DNA of 64,000 nt from Oceanisphaera litoralis (GTDB lineage: Bacteria > Pseudomonadota > Gammaproteobacteria > Enterobacterales > Aeromonadaceae). Of the stretch, positions 63,867 to 64,000 are shown piece after piece. Below the pieces are notes generated by a model. The model saw nothing but the letters and a program-made list of their open reading frames with translations, was not told the DNA's origin and ran no database searches. Position 1 is the stretch's first letter. Each line of letters begins with the position of its first letter. The stretch spans positions 1 to 64,000 of the forward strand of contig NZ_JAFBBE010000001.1 of the NCBI RefSeq assembly GCF_016907015.1, given 5' to 3'. Position numbers and translations under genes: made by a program.

Positions 63867-64000
63867 TTATTTCAGCAAGGGGGCAATATCTATAAAGTTG
63901 TTTACCGACTCCATGCCCTCTTCGCCCAGCCAGGGGATCTCCCCCAGCAGCGGCGCCCTGATGCGTTGCTTTAAGGTGGCGGCGTTTTCTTCGTAATGAC
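63867..64000 (-). CDS. bioD: dethiobiotin synthetase BioD, C-terminal fragment (cut by the window)
   Basis: The last 43 codons read HYEENAATLKQRIRAPLLGEIPWLG...FIDIAPLLK and stop at 63867-63869. APLLGEIPWL is the conserved C-terminal segment of BioD, which closes the ureido ring in biotin synthesis. The rest of the gene lies beyond the window. Confidence 0.85.
   Translation of the reverse strand, partial: HYEENAATLKQRIRAPLLGEIPWLGEEGMESVNNFIDIAPLLK

Overview
The window looks like a chromosomal segment of a GC-rich, probably marine gammaproteobacterium. Gene order and protein character suggest an Oceanimonas/Zobellella-like member of the Aeromonadales; that placement is inference from a TRAP transporter, an E. 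coli-like paa cluster, sppA-ansA, PhoX and a type I-E CRISPR system, not from a marker gene.

Layout. 1-2000: an IS91-family element (tyrosine recombinase plus HUH transposase) whose transposase is broken by a 124-bp miniature inverted-repeat element with a 9-bp target duplication. 2150-5330: two AT-rich, minus-strand genes, each followed by an attC-like site and preceded by a very short leader. They read as integron gene cassettes without an integrase in view. One encodes a TIR-STAND-TPR protein, the other a HEPN-like protein, both probably defence genes. 5860-10870: housekeeping and accessory genes (SOUL protein, membrane protein, NRDE/TANGO2 protein, secreted ATP-dependent DNA ligase, CynX/NimT-type MFS transporter, mobA). 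11055-15233: a TRAP transporter (DctP, DctQ, DctM) followed by an M20 amidohydrolase. 15269-28972: a complete phenylacetate catabolic cluster, paaABCDEFGHIJK, paaX and paaY on the minus strand and paaZ divergent, with a candidate PaaX/CRP control region between paaA and paaZ. 29063-45498: nitroreductase, sppA-ansA, YbaK-like deacylase, LLM flavin oxidoreductase, DAHP synthase, a BtuCD-type ABC transporter, msrA-msrB, a divergent RimK-like ligase / GNAT-C39 pair, a glycine-zipper protein and a Tat-exported PhoX phosphatase behind an 11-bp-periodic Pho box. Several families of dispersed repeats fill the gaps between these genes.

46988-62638: a complete type I-E CRISPR-Cas locus on the minus strand: a small wHTH protein gene, cas3, cas8e, cse2, cas7e, cas5e, cas6e, cas1, cas2, a leader of about 83 bp, and an array of 104 repeats and 103 spacers, all counted by position. 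The array holds two exactly duplicated spacers, a pair of diverged overlapping spacers that reveals an AAG PAM, and one repeat whose PAM-derived base is changed. The window ends with htpX and the 3' end of bioD.

How it works together: the paa genes turn phenylacetate into acetyl-CoA and succinyl-CoA under a local repressor. The TRAP system and amidohydrolase probably import and cleave an N-acyl amino acid or similar acid. Defence functions sit at both ends of the window: cassette-borne TIR and HEPN genes at the left, and an active-looking adaptive system at the right.
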